Source: Psychrobacter sp. (GTDB lineage: Bacteria; Pseudomonadota; Gammaproteobacteria; Pseudomonadales; Moraxellaceae). Taken from it: a DNA stretch of 46,331 bases. Positions 37,177-46,279 of this stretch are shown in pieces. Where the stretch lies: the NCBI GenBank assembly GCA_018260445.1, contig JAGLBE010000022.1:1-46331 (forward strand), given 5' to 3'. Positions within the stretch are counted from its first letter, which is position 1; every line of letters begins with the position of its first letter. The translations under genes were made by a program, and so were the position numbers. A model generated the notes under the pieces. That model was not told the origin of the DNA and did not search any database. It saw only the letters and a list, made by a program, of their open reading frames with translations.

Positions 37177-37662
37177 ATGTATACGACATTTAAAAATATC
37201 AATGCCTCCATGGCGTACCTAGCCCCGCTTCCCGTTGCTGCTATGCTAATGAGCGTCTCACTTAGCGCACAGGCGGTCATTACCGAATCTTCTGTACAAA
37301 GCTATGCCAGTGCAATGAAACAGGCTGCCAATAGTAAAAATGTCAGCCAAATTGCTAATTTGGTGGCAGATGATGCGCTCATTTCGTTATCGCGTAAGGG
37401 CAAGACCACAAGCTTAGATAAGCAAGCTTATTTAAAATTGTTGCAAGACAGCTGGGCGACCACCACGAATTATCATTATGATATTAATATCACCAACGTG
37501 GTCACGAGTGGTGAGCAAGCCAAAGCCGATGTGAATACCATCGAGACATGGACCAAAGATGGCAAGCAGACGACGTTGTCAACCGCTGCAAGGGCGACTT
37601 TAAAGTCGGGGGCAAGCAATGCAGTGTTGCTAAGAGCTGTCGCCCAGGTGACTATTGAATAA
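37177..37662 (+). CDS. Exported NTF2/SnoaL-like small protein, function unknown
   Basis: The 161-residue product has a signal peptide: a Lys near the start, a hydrophobic stretch (AYLAPLPVAAMLMSVSLS) and a cleavage site after AQA. The mature part of about 120 residues starts with a helix (ESSVQSYASAMKQAANSKN) and continues with alternating helices and strands in the order expected of the cone-shaped NTF2-like fold. That fold is used by many unrelated enzymes and binding proteins, so no activity can be named. AGGGA lies 9 bases before the ATG. It stands alone, without a clear operon partner. Confidence 0.75.
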   Translation: MYTTFKNINASMAYLAPLPVAAMLMSVSLSAQAVITESSVQSYASAMKQAANSKNVSQIANLVADDALISLSRKGKTTSLDKQAYLKLLQDSWATTTNYHYDINITNVVTSGEQAKADVNTIETWTKDGKQTTLSTAARATLKSGASNAVLLRAVAQVTIE

Positions 37663-38104
37663 GGTTGATGTTAGCAATTAAGTCTGTACGTAATCCTACT
37701 GGTGATGCTTAGCGGTGGCTTTAGCCCAGCCTTGTTCACGACCTAGCAGCATAAATCGAGCGAAAAGCGGCAAATGACAGTGCTTGGGAACATCGAGTAA
37801 TCGGTTGAGAGTGGGGTATACATCCTCTATAATTACTCAGTCGTGTAGAGCGGTCACTTAGAGCGGGTATCAGGATGCCGGTTTAGGCCACTACAGCATC
37901 GTTGCAATGCGTGTCGTTGTTGCGATAACCTCGTTGTATTCGATAAGACAGCTACTGATTTTATGCCTAACACTAGCTTCAATAACACTAATAAAGCCAC
38001 GACAACGTAATGGGTTAGCGAGTTTGCAAAGGGTCGCTTTTTTCACCACTGTTGTCATGTTGGTTATCGTACCTATTCACTAATTTTATCGGGTAAATGT
38101 GCAC
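37663..38104. other. Gene-free stretch upstream of the MltD-like gene
   Basis: It contains the good promoter at 37805-37833, about 270 bases before the gene, and a short hairpin (AGCGA at 38017-38021 with TCGCT at 38034-38038) followed by a run of T, 65 bases before the gene. No open frame has gene character. The DNA between promoter and hairpin (about 200 bases) could be a long leader or a small RNA. Confidence 0.5.
37805..37833 (+). promoter_or_regulatory. Sigma-70-type promoter upstream of the MltD-like gene
   Basis: TTGAGA (37805-37810) and a perfect TATAAT (37828-37833) are exactly 17 bases apart. Confidence 0.75.
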
Positions 38105-41100
38105 ATGAATGTCAAAAAAACACCGCTGCAAGGTTGCAAATTGCCTCTTGTTATGGCCATTGGTTCTGTTATTTTAGTAGGCTGTAGCAATACCACGCCG
38201 ATGAATAACGGGGCTAAAGTCACCACCGTGCCCGCTGCCCAAAGAGGGTCTACTGTCCCCCCGGGTAATCAGCAGCCCATTGGCCAAGCGCCGGTGGCAA
38301 CAACCGAAGCGGTGTCTCAAGTGCCCGCAACTGACAGCACTTATAGCAAGGCCCTATTAGATGACGATAGTTTAGAAGAGCTGGCCAATTTGTTAGAGGC
38401 CACCGATATGACAATGGTGGAAGACGATAAGTTGGCCATCCAGCAATACGGTGATTTGTGGGATAGAATGCGCGCCGGATTTCGGTTAGATCAGTCGCAA
38501 TATCAGTATAATCCAAGAATTGAGGCGCAAAAAAGCTGGTTTACGACGCGTCAGGATTATATTAACCGGTTAACCGCTCGCGCCAGTCGTTATTTATATC
38601 ATACCGTTAGTGAGGCTGAGCGACGTAATATACCAACAGAGCTGGCTTTATTGCCCGTTATCGAAAGCTCGTATGACCCTACTGCCAGCAGCAACGCCAG
38701 CGCCTCAGGCATGTGGCAGTTTATCCCAAGCACTGGGCGTATTTATGGCCTAACCCAAACCCCGACCTATGATGGCCGCCGCGATGTTGTCGAGTCAACG
38801 CGCGCCGCTTACGATTTTTTGACCTCGCTATACAACCAGTTTGGTAGCTGGGAGTTGGCTTTGGCTGCGTATAACGCAGGACCGGGTCGCGTGCAAAACG
38901 CGATCGATGCTAACCGAGCCCAAGGGCTACCCACCGATTTCTGGTCACTAAATTTACCGCAAGAGACGATGAATTATGTGCCAAGGTTTATGGCCGTGGC
39001 GCAAATAGTCGCGGACGCCAAGCGTTATGGCATTTACTTGCCAGCTATTGCCAATCGCCAGCATTTTCGTAGCGTCCCGGTCAAATATGGGGTGTCTTTA
39101 CAACAAGTGTCGCAAATAACCGGCGTGGATTATGAAGAGCTGCGCATGTTGAACCCAGCCTTAGTGAGTGCGCAAGTCGACATCGCCGGGCCTAATCGCA
39201 TGATTATACCCAATAGCGTGGCGGCGCAGATTGACTCGCAGTTAAGCCAGTTAGCGGGCAACGACGCTACAGGCCCTTATGTGGCTAATATTCCCGATGA
39301 CCAGTATGAAACCCTGTCGCAATCGGCAGAGGGATTGGCCGAGTTTGCCACGAAAGCACGAGCGCCAAAGCAAAATGAGAACTATATTGTACCAGTCGCC
39401 ACCGCCACCGCAGAGCCTGCCATCAGTGCCACTGAGAAAAACTTTATTAACTCTCAGTTTCAATCGTTTAATACATTGCCCACCACGTCGGCTAGTGTGA
39501 CTGTCAATGACACCATTATACAAGAGCCGCCGTTATCCCCAGAAGAAAAGGCGTTTATCGCGGCGCAGATTCGCAGTCTCACCCCAGATGTGGGTCAAGT
39601 GGTCAGCCCGATAGATGGTAACGTTAATTTAGAGGCAGTACAAACCCAGCAGTCCATTTTAGAAGCCAATGGGCAAGAAAAAAGGTTAAGTTTTGCGCCC
39701 TCGCAAAGACCAACCCCGCCCCCTGTTACCACATCAACCCCAAGACAAGCTGCGACATCTTCAGCGCCAAGTGTGCCAAAAGGGGCTCGCTCGGTGTATA
39801 CCGTACAACGGGGCGATACGTTATCAAGTATCGCGTCAAGGGCAGGGTTAAGCTGGCGGGATATTGCAGATTGGAACCAAATGAATCCTAATGCTACGTT
39901 GTTGTCGGGTACCAAACTGTATTTGTACAATGCCAAACCTATCACACCGCTTAGCGCCCCTGCGACCGATACTAACTCAGAAGTTAAACAAGAGGCACAA
40001 GCCAATACTTATACAGTGCGTGCTGGTGATACCTTGATAGGTACGGCAGAAAGAGTCGGCTTAAGCGTATCCCAGTTGGCGCGTTATAATAGTTTATCGA
40101 CACAAGCGCAACTAAAGACAGGGGAAAAATTGTGGTTGATACCGGGCATGATTAAGGACGCCCCTAGCAAATCGCCTACGACCACTATTCAGCCGCAGCA
40201 AAAAACGCAACTGTATACCGTTAAAAAAGGCGAGAGTCTTAATAGCCTGGCTGCCAGTTTTGATGTGCCCGTCGCCACTTTAGCGGCCATGAACGACTTA
40301 AGCCCGACGGATGCGCTGTTGATAGGCCAACGGTTAACCATACCGGCGACGGCAACCCAAAGTGCCTCGGGTGGCTTAGCGAATACGACGGCCAATAGTG
40401 CTACTGTGAGCGATTACAAGGTGAAAGCAGGCGATACCTTGATTGGCATTGCCAATAAGCTAAGTGTGGCACATACGCAAATTGCGGCCTTAAACAACTT
40501 TTCTGCAAGTACTAAAATACAGCGTGGGCAAGTTATCAAGCTGCCGGTGGATAGTCAGCAGGTGGCTTTGGCGTTAGATAATCAGTCGATTGACTATAAA
40601 GTGCAAGGTGGCGATACCTTGATTGGCGTGGCAGATAAATTTAGCGTTTCGGTAAACAATTTGGCCCGTGCCAATAAATTAGCTGTCAATGCGCAGCTAA
40701 TCAAAGGAAGTACAATAACTATTCCGAATAAAGAGGCCACAGCAAAGGGTAATGAGTCGCAAACCGCCCCTACTAAAGTGGTGGCCACGCAGTCCTCCTC
40801 AAAATCTACTGCTTCTACTGCTAAAGATGCCGCCGTACAACCAGAAAGCTATACTGTTAAATCAGGCGATACCCTCATCGGTTTGGCCAATAAGTTTGGG
40901 GTGTCGGTATCTGATTTGGCCGCTGCCAATAATCTAAACATGCAATCCCAAGTCCAAATTGGTCAAAAGCTAAGTTTACCTGCTACAACTGGCACAGAGG
41001 CTACCTCGGGTACCAAAGCCAGTAGTGCCGCCCCTACACCGGCGCCTTTACCCACGAGTCAGACGGCAAGCGCAAGTGCTAGTCAATATACAGTGCAATC

Positions 41101-41374
41101 GGGGGACTCGCTGATTCAATTGGCCCAAAAAAACGGCCTTAGTACCGAGCAACTAGCGCAGGCAAATCATCTAAAACCAGATGCACAATTACAAATTGGG
41201 CAAAAACTGTCACTACCGGCTACCACCACCACCTACAAAGTGATGGAAGGTGATAATTTAATCTCCTTGGCAAAAAAATACGGCATGACTGCAAAGCAAT
41301 TTGCGGATTTGAATCATATTCAAAGCGATGCGATGCTGCAAAAAGGTCAAGTTCTTAAAGTGCCGGTTCAATAG
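38105..41374 (+). CDS. mltD: MltD-like membrane-bound lytic transglycosylase with eight LysM modules
   Basis: The 1089-residue product is a predicted lipoprotein: the lipobox ends LVGC with C27. The SLT transglycosylase domain (about residues 160-330) has the catalytic glutamate E187 in PVIESSYDP, then ASASGMWQFIPSTGR and ALAAYNAGPGRV. A degenerate LysM-like segment follows near residue 335-380. After a Pro/Thr/Ser-rich linker there are eight LysM modules from about residue 560 to the end, several starting with the form Y-x-V-x-x-G-D-x-L. LysM modules bind peptidoglycan glycans. E. coli MltD has 452 residues and two LysM. The enzyme cleaves the MurNAc-GlcNAc bond to give anhydro-muropeptides. 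The ATG at 38105 is chosen over the GTG 6 bases upstream because it gives a normal lipoprotein signal. The gene name is by similarity. Confidence 0.92.
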   Translation: MNVKKTPLQGCKLPLVMAIGSVILVGCSNTTPMNNGAKVTTVPAAQRGSTVPPGNQQPIGQAPVATTEAVSQVPATDSTYSKALLDDDSLEELANLLEATDMTMVEDDKLAIQQYGDLWDRMRAGFRLDQSQYQYNPRIEAQKSWFTTRQDYINRLTARASRYLYHTVSEAERRNIPTELALLPVIESSYDPTASSNASASGMWQFIPSTGRIYGLTQTPTYDGRRDVVESTRAAYDFLTSLYNQFGSWELALAAYNAGPGRVQNAIDANRAQGLPTDFWSLNLPQETMNYVPRFMAVAQIVADAKRYGIYLPAIANRQHFRSVPVKYGVSLQQVSQITGVDYEELRMLNPALVSAQVDIAGPNRMIIPNSVAAQIDSQLSQLAGNDATGPYVANIPDDQYETLSQSAEGLAEFATKARAPKQNENYIVPVATATAEPAISATEKNFINSQFQSFNTLPTTSASVTVNDTIIQEPPLSPEEKAFIAAQIRSLTPDVGQVVSPIDGNVNLEAVQTQQSILEANGQEKRLSFAPSQRPTPPPVTTSTPRQAATSSAPSVPKGARSVYTVQRGDTLSSIASRAGLSWRDIADWNQMNPNATLLSGTKLYLYNAKPITPLSAPATDTNSEVKQEAQANTYTVRAGDTLIGTAERVGLSVSQLARYNSLSTQAQLKTGEKLWLIPGMIKDAPSKSPTTTIQPQQKTQLYTVKKGESLNSLAASFDVPVATLAAMNDLSPTDALLIGQRLTIPATATQSASGGLANTTANSATVSDYKVKAGDTLIGIANKLSVAHTQIAALNNFSASTKIQRGQVIKLPVDSQQVALALDNQSIDYKVQGGDTLIGVADKFSVSVNNLARANKLAVNAQLIKGSTITIPNKEATAKGNESQTAPTKVVATQSSSKSTASTAKDAAVQPESYTVKSGDTLIGLANKFGVSVSDLAAANNLNMQSQVQIGQKLSLPATTGTEATSGTKASSAAPTPAPLPTSQTASASASQYTVQSGDSLIQLAQKNGLSTEQLAQANHLKPDAQLQIGQKLSLPATTTTYKVMEGDNLISLAKKYGMTAKQFADLNHIQSDAMLQKGQVLKVPVQ

Positions 41375-41424
41375 TTTAACCGGCGCTAGAGCGCAAACCA
41401 TTCATACATCCATATATAAACAAA

Positions 41425-41458
41425 CCTCTATCCTGATACCGTTAAATCAAGATAGAGG
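41425..41458. terminator. Candidate bidirectional terminator between mltD and nif3
   Basis: CCTCTATC (41425-41432) pairs with GATAGAGG (41451-41458) over an 18-base loop; the pairing can extend outwards with one mismatch. The T content after it is modest, so it is a weaker terminator than the others here. Confidence 0.5.
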
Positions 41459-41530
41459 CTTGTTGCTATGTCAACTTTGTTATACACCTATTGCACAACT
41501 GTTTATATCTCTTAAGCCCTAGATGCTTGA

Positions 41531-42340
41531 TTAGGCAGGGTTAGGGTCATCAATAAAAGTTACGGGTATGCCATGGATGGACTCAATAAGTTGTCCTAAG
41601 GCCTGAATACCGCCCATTTCTGTGGCATGATGACCGCAAGCCAAATAATCAATGCCTAGTTCGCGTGCTATATGGGTGGTACGCTCGGATATTTCACCCG
41701 ATAGATACAAGTCACAGCCCATTTTTGCCGCCTGTGCAATCATATCTTGGGCGCCGCCTGTACATAAACCGACCTTGGTGATGGTGCTATTGCCTGCGCC
41801 AATATGCAGAGGCGGCCGCTGCAAAACCTTGGTGACGTTATGTATAAAGGCGGTTATCGACTGGGCTGGGCAGCTGGTAATATTGCCAACGGGATGCGTC
41901 TCGTCAGGGTATAAGCCGCCTATAATGGTTAGGCCGAGCTGCTTGGCCAAAACCGCATTATTGCCAATCTCTGGATGCGCATCGAGGGGCAAATGATACG
42001 CCAATAAGGATAGGTTGTTTTGCAGTAGCGTACGAATTCTTGTGCCCTTTATGCCAACTAGGGGCTCAGGCTCGCCCTTCCAAAAATAGCCGTGATGTAC
42101 CAGTATGGCGTCTGCTTGGTGCTCAATAGCCTGCTCAATAAGGTTTTGCGTCGCGCTAACGCCTGTCACTAAGCGGCGAATAGGGGTGTTGGCATCGACC
42201 TGCAAGCCATTTGGGCTATAGTCTTTAAACAACTTAACCTGTAAATAGGCATTACCCCAATCAGCCAGGGCAGTTGGGGTTATGGTCGGCGCATGGGTAC
42301 TCATAGCGGTTTTACTCATAACGGTCTCTTTGGTTGACAT
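41531..42340 (-). CDS. Nif3/YbgI-type dinuclear metal protein
   Basis: The 269-residue product belongs to the Nif3 family, hexameric proteins with two metal ions per subunit. Likely ligands are in VHHGYFW (H82, H83), in PLDAHPEIGNN (D118) and in the C-terminal GHHATEMGG. Nif3 proteins have often been annotated as GTP cyclohydrolase I type 2, but this is not well supported; the true role is unknown. The N-terminus is slightly longer than in E. coli YbgI (247 residues). ATG 42340 is used; Met at residues 8 and 13 are alternatives. The ribosome site is weak. A 10-base tandem repeat lies immediately upstream (42363-42452), between the gene and its likely promoter. Confidence 0.9.
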   Translation of the reverse strand: MSTKETVMSKTAMSTHAPTITPTALADWGNAYLQVKLFKDYSPNGLQVDANTPIRRLVTGVSATQNLIEQAIEHQADAILVHHGYFWKGEPEPLVGIKGTRIRTLLQNNLSLLAYHLPLDAHPEIGNNAVLAKQLGLTIIGGLYPDETHPVGNITSCPAQSITAFIHNVTKVLQRPPLHIGAGNSTITKVGLCTGGAQDMIAQAAKMGCDLYLSGEISERTTHIARELGIDYLACGHHATEMGGIQALGQLIESIHGIPVTFIDDPNPA

Positions 42341-42879
42341 GGGGTGCTGGTTGCTAATCTTTGCATGCTAGGGCATGCTAGGGCATGCTAGGGCATGCTA
42401 GGGCATGCTAGGGCATGCTAGGGCATGCTAGGGCATGTTAGGGCATGCTAGGATAGTCGTGCCATACCATGCAGTCGCAAACACTAACAAGCACTAGATG
42501 GGGGCGCATTAAAGCATAGGCTGTGCCTCTTACGCTATAGCCCGGCATGAAAAATAGCTTATTAAGCTGTAGATACTCGGCTTAAGTGGCGCTTAATGTG
42601 GATAAAATGTGAATTTTAAAACCAAAATACCGCTTCATACTGTTTTATTGGGCAGAATGGGCTAAAATACTGGGTTACAATATACAATAAGCGTTAGTGT
42701 ACCTTTAGCCAATAAAGCAGTGACTCATTAATAATCATTAGGCCTCTTAACAGAGCTTTAGCGCATAAGATAAATATTAACATAAATAGCTAATGGACAT
42801 GACAGGCGTGATAGCCTTTAACTGAAGAGTTTCCGCTGTTAGCTGAAACATATTGCTCAACCAAAATCTGAGGCGTACT
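42341..42879. other. Gene-free stretch between nif3 and the DegS-like gene
   Basis: This divergent region must hold promoters for both neighbours. It contains the 10-base tandem repeat at 42363-42452. The remainder is AT-rich with several TA-rich hexamers (TAAAAT near 42663 and 42603), none with a convincing partner. No gene is supported. Confidence 0.5.
42363..42452. repeat. 10-base tandem repeat GCATGCTAGG, nine copies
   Basis: Nine copies lie end to end; eight are perfect and the eighth has GCATGTTAGG. Each unit contains the palindrome GCATGC, one helical turn apart. The array lies 23 bases upstream of the nif3 start. Confidence 0.95.
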
Positions 42880-44238
42880 ATGTCTGCATCTTCAAAATAT
42901 AAAGGTTTATGGACAGCGTTACCCTGGTTGTTATTTATGGCTGTTTTGGCGGCCTTTATTTGGCTTTATATGCATCAACGGTCGCAAGGAGATGATGTAT
43001 GGCAACCGCCACGTAGCGAAACCAGCTCGTTACCGCTGAATAACTCGACCGAGGCGGCGTCTGATAAACCAGAACCCATCCTCTCGTATCATGAAGCGGT
43101 GGTGCGGGCGTCACATTCGGTGGTCAATATTTATACCACGCAAGCGGTGCCCGAAAATCCGTATATGAATGACCCTATTTTACGTCGTTTTTATGAGTTT
43201 CAGGGGCAAGTACCCCAGCAGGGTCAAGGCACTGAGACCAATTTGGGCTCAGGCGTGATTGTCTCGGTGGATGGCTATATCGTGACCAATGCCCACGTGG
43301 TGGCCAAAGCCGATGAGATTGTGGTTGCCTTGAACGATGGGCGCAAAGCAAAAGCCAAGGTGATTGGTGCCGATCCGGATAGCGATTTGGCGGTCATTAA
43401 AGTGGATATGACCGGTCTATCGCCCTTGGCATTTAGGAAAAAGGCAATCGAGGTGGGCGATGTGGCGCTGGCTATTGGTAACCCGTTTGGCGTCGGTCAA
43501 ACCGTCACCCAAGGTATTATCTCCGCCACTGGGCGTACAGGCCTTGGCATTAATACCTTTGAGGATTTCATTCAAACCGATGCGGCAATAAACCCCGGTA
43601 ATTCGGGCGGGGCCTTGGTCGATGCTAGAGGCGAATTGGTGGGTATCAATACGGCTATTTTCTCCCGCTCTGGCGGCTCGATGGGTATTGGTTTTGCCAT
43701 TCCTACTGTGCTCGTTGAGCAAGTAATGAATGCCATCATTAAAGATGGCAAGGTGAGCCGTGGTTGGCTGGGTATCGAAGTGCAGTCGCAGCTGCGTGAC
43801 CCGACTAAAATTGATAGCACCACAGGGGTTGAGGTGTTAAATGTGATACCGGGCAGTCCTGCTGCAGTTAGTGGCCTGCGTACCGGTGATATTGTTTTGT
43901 CGATTGATGACAATGAGATGACGGATGCCAATCGCCTGATTCAGTATGTGGCCCGTAAAGCACCCAATACGGTGCTAAAAACCCAGGTGGTTCGAGATGG
44001 AAAAAACATGACGATTGACATCACCTTGGCTGAGCGACCCACGCAAAATAGTCTGCCGCTAGACGCGAACCCCTTAGATGAGCCAAACTCGCAGCAAGAC
44101 CCTGGAGCGGATTTGTTTTTGGGTAACCCCCCAGCGGCCAATGCACCCAATGCGTCCAATGATCTAGACCCTGAAACCCAAGCGCGGCTGCGAGAAGAGC
44201 TGATTGAGCTGTTTGAAAAAGGCCATGTGCCGCCGTAA
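42880..44238 (+). CDS. DegS/AlgW-like membrane-anchored serine protease with PDZ domain
   Basis: The 452-residue product has one membrane anchor near the N-terminus (about residues 11-30), a trypsin-like domain and one PDZ domain (about 285-385). The catalytic triad is H139 in TNAHVV, D169 in DSDLAV and S242 in GNSGGA, with spacing close to E. coli DegS (H96, D126, S201). One PDZ domain and a membrane anchor favour DegS/AlgW over DegP or DegQ. DegS cleaves the anti-sigma factor RseA when misfolded porins bind the PDZ domain; no rseA or rpoE is in this window. The C-terminus has an additional Pro/Asn-rich tail and a charged helix of about 65 residues. GAGG lies 6 bases before the ATG at 42880; a TTG at 42853 is less likely. 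Confidence 0.9.
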   Translation: MSASSKYKGLWTALPWLLFMAVLAAFIWLYMHQRSQGDDVWQPPRSETSSLPLNNSTEAASDKPEPILSYHEAVVRASHSVVNIYTTQAVPENPYMNDPILRRFYEFQGQVPQQGQGTETNLGSGVIVSVDGYIVTNAHVVAKADEIVVALNDGRKAKAKVIGADPDSDLAVIKVDMTGLSPLAFRKKAIEVGDVALAIGNPFGVGQTVTQGIISATGRTGLGINTFEDFIQTDAAINPGNSGGALVDARGELVGINTAIFSRSGGSMGIGFAIPTVLVEQVMNAIIKDGKVSRGWLGIEVQSQLRDPTKIDSTTGVEVLNVIPGSPAAVSGLRTGDIVLSIDDNEMTDANRLIQYVARKAPNTVLKTQVVRDGKNMTIDITLAERPTQNSLPLDANPLDEPNSQQDPGADLFLGNPPAANAPNASNDLDPETQARLREELIELFEKGHVPP

Positions 44239-44306
44239 TAGCGTCAATGTTAAGGGCTACGCATTGAACTAAGCTTAAGCTATCTATTCTTTCAAATCTT
44301 TCAAAG

Positions 44307-44340
44307 AAGCCCGCTACTTGTCTAAGTAGCGGGCTTTTTT
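44307..44340 (+). terminator. Rho-independent terminator after the DegS-like gene
   Basis: AAGCCCGCTACTT (44307-44319) pairs perfectly with AAGTAGCGGGCTT (44324-44336) around a GTCT loop, followed by T. It lies between this gene and the convergent yfaE. Confidence 0.95.
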
Positions 44341-44417
44341 GCTAGTGCCTTTTGCAAGATTCAATAATCACTAAACGGCCTAATTTAGCCTTTAACCCAT
44401 CGTTTGAGCCAAAGCCG

Positions 44418-44678
44418 CTAACTGATGTTTTTGAGATGAATCACCCCTTTAACCTGACAGCAGCAGGGTAAAATTTCATTGTCCTCAACCATGGCCAATG
44501 GTGGTTTGGCATACGTGATGGGATGGCGACAGGCAGAGGTTAATCTTAAGCGACAACTGCCACAATAACCCGCCTTGCACTGAAAATTGACATTATGACC
44601 CGTGCGTAACAAGCCTGCCAATAGCGTTTCGTCATCGTGTAGATAAAAGCGTGTTTTAGCGGTGATTACCCAAGTCAT
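44418..44678 (-). CDS. yfaE: YfaE-like 2Fe-2S ferredoxin
   Basis: The 86-residue product has the plant-type 2Fe-2S ligand pattern C34-x4-C39-x2-C42 and a fourth Cys in LPCCCQ (C72-C74). The same CCC run is found in E. coli YfaE, which maintains the diferric-tyrosyl cofactor of NrdB. It lies downstream of nrdB on the same strand, as in E. coli, which strengthens the call. The distance from nrdB (327 bases, with an 8-base tandem repeat) is unusual, so it may have its own promoter. No strong ribosome site is seen before the ATG at 44678. Confidence 0.9.
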   Translation of the reverse strand: MTWVITAKTRFYLHDDETLLAGLLRTGHNVNFQCKAGYCGSCRLRLTSACRHPITYAKPPLAMVEDNEILPCCCQVKGVIHLKNIS

Positions 44679-44740
44679 AACTGTGCCACTGTGATTGTCG
44701 AAATAGAAGAAGGAGGAACATTGGTATAAAATAGCCTAAG

Positions 44741-44769
44741 TAACATTGTTAACATTATTAACAATGTTA
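44741..44769. promoter_or_regulatory. Perfect 12-base inverted repeat upstream of yfaE
   Basis: TAACATTGTTAA and TTAACAATGTTA are separated by the 5 bases CATTA. The site lies 63 bases upstream of the yfaE start. It lacks a GC-rich stem and T-run, so an operator is more likely than a terminator. It does not match the NrdR consensus as I know it. Confidence 0.5.
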
Positions 44770-44837
44770 AATCGATAATATTCCCCCAATCGCTCATTGC
44801 GCAACCAAAACCGGTTATTGAGGTCTAAGTCCCTAGG

Positions 44838-44940
44838 TATCTAAATATCTAAATATCTAAATATCTAAATATCTAAATATCTAAATATCTAAATATCTAA
44901 ATATCTAAATATCTAAGTATCTAAGTATCTAAGTATCTAG
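44838..44940. repeat. 8-base tandem repeat TATCTAAA/TATCTAAG, about 13 copies
   Basis: Nine perfect TATCTAAA units are followed by three TATCTAAG units and a partial TATCTAG. The array begins 66 bases after the nrdB stop codon. Confidence 0.97.
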
Positions 44941-45005
44941 CATAGCGTTGCCTTGTGAACGCATGATGACAACAACTTAGGAGCATCACCATCCTGCGAC
45001 AACGC

Positions 45006-46139
45006 TTACAATTCAAAGTCGTCAAAATCGCTGTCGGACAAGTCGGAGTCAATTTGACCCACCAAATACGAGCTAATCTCGGTCTCTTGCGGCGCAACTT
45101 GAACATTGTCAGAGGATAGCCACGTATTAATCCACGGAATCGGGTTCGATTTTGACCCAGTAAACATAGCAGGCAGGCCAACTGCTTCCATGCGCAAGTT
45201 CGTAATATATTCGACATATTGGCATAAGATATCTTTATTGAGACCAATCATCGAACCATCCTTAAACAAATACCCTGCCCATTCTTTTTCCTGCTCGGCC
45301 GCTTTACGAAAAATTTCAATACTTTCTTCTCGGCAGTCTACGGCAATCTGCGCCATCTCAGGGTCATCTTTGCCCGACGCCATAATATTGAGCATGTGCT
45401 GGGTGCTGGTCAAATGTAGTGCCTCGTCACGGGCAATCAGTTTGATAATTTTGGCGTTACCTTCCATCAACTTGCGCTCGGCAAAGGCAAATGAGCAAGC
45501 AAACGACACATAAAAACGAATGGCCTCTAACACATTAACCGCCACCAAACATAGATACAGCTTACGTTTGAGCAGAGATAAATCAACCGTCACTGGCTCG
45601 CCATTCATCAGGTGAGTGCCCGCACCATATAAGCTATAAACTTGTGATAGCTGATATAACTCATCGTAATAGCCCGCAATGTCTTCGGCACGGTGCAAAA
45701 TGTGCTCGTTGTCCATAATGTCATCAAACACCACACTGGGGTCATTCACAATATTACGGATAATATGGGTATAGCTGCGCGAATGAATGGTTTCGGAAAA
45801 CGACCACGTTTCAATCCACGTTTCAAGCTCGGGGATAGATACTAGTGGCAACAGCACTACATTGGGACTACGCCCTTGAATGGAGTCGAGCAGGGTCTGG
45901 TACTTTAGATTACTGATAAAAATATGCTGCTCATGGCTGGATAAATTGCCATAATCAATACGGTCTTTGGACACGTCTACTTCTTCTGGCCGCCAAAAAA
46001 ACGACAACTGCTTTTCGATAAGTTGCTCAAATATCGGATGCTTTTGTTGGTCGTAACGGGCAATGTTGACGGGCTGACCAAAAAACATCGGCTCTTTAAG
46101 CGCATTGTTTTTGGTTTGGCAGAAGATAGAATAGGACAT
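45006..46139 (-). CDS. nrdB: Class Ia ribonucleoside-diphosphate reductase beta subunit
   Basis: The 377-residue product carries the diiron-tyrosyl radical cofactor of aerobic ribonucleotide reductase. All ligands are present: D85, E116, H119, E205, E239, H242, and the radical tyrosine Y123, each one residue later than in E. coli. The C-terminal tail [10 protein letters not shown] resembles the peptide that docks on NrdA. The start at 46139 has AAGGT about 7 bases ahead. nrdA is expected upstream, but the 190 bases beyond the start do not contain its end. yfaE follows downstream. Confidence 0.97.
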   Translation of the reverse strand: MSYSIFCQTKNNALKEPMFFGQPVNIARYDQQKHPIFEQLIEKQLSFFWRPEEVDVSKDRIDYGNLSSHEQHIFISNLKYQTLLDSIQGRSPNVVLLPLVSIPELETWIETWSFSETIHSRSYTHIIRNIVNDPSVVFDDIMDNEHILHRAEDIAGYYDELYQLSQVYSLYGAGTHLMNGEPVTVDLSLLKRKLYLCLVAVNVLEAIRFYVSFACSFAFAERKLMEGNAKIIKLIARDEALHLTSTQHMLNIMASGKDDPEMAQIAVDCREESIEIFRKAAEQEKEWAGYLFKDGSMIGLNKDILCQYVEYITNLRMEAVGLPAMFTGSKSNPIPWINTWLSSDNVQVAPQETEISSYLVGQIDSDLSDSDFDDFEL

Positions 46140-46279
46140 GGTGTTACCTTAAAAAAGCAAGTTACGTTTAGCGGTGCTGCATTTTAACGCATTTTACCTC
46201 TATTTTGGGCAACATTGATGCTTTACATTGTGGTGCAAGTGATAGGATGCAGTTTGTGTTCATGCTAAGGCGGCAGGTG

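Larger units (their letters stand above)
44679..45005. other. Gene-free stretch between nrdB and yfaE, rich in repeats
   Basis: It contains a perfect 12-base inverted repeat (44741-44752 with 44758-44769), and the 8-base tandem repeat at 44838-44940. The rest is unremarkable AT-rich DNA. No gene is supported. Confidence 0.7.

Noticed and set aside
41531-42340. GTP cyclohydrolase I type 2 as the function of the Nif3 protein
   Set aside because: That label is a common transferred annotation for Nif3 proteins; the sequence supports only a two-metal Nif3 fold.
42363-42452. CRISPR array
   Set aside because: The repeats are 10 bases, directly abutting, with no spacers and no cas genes nearby. The same holds for 44838-44940.
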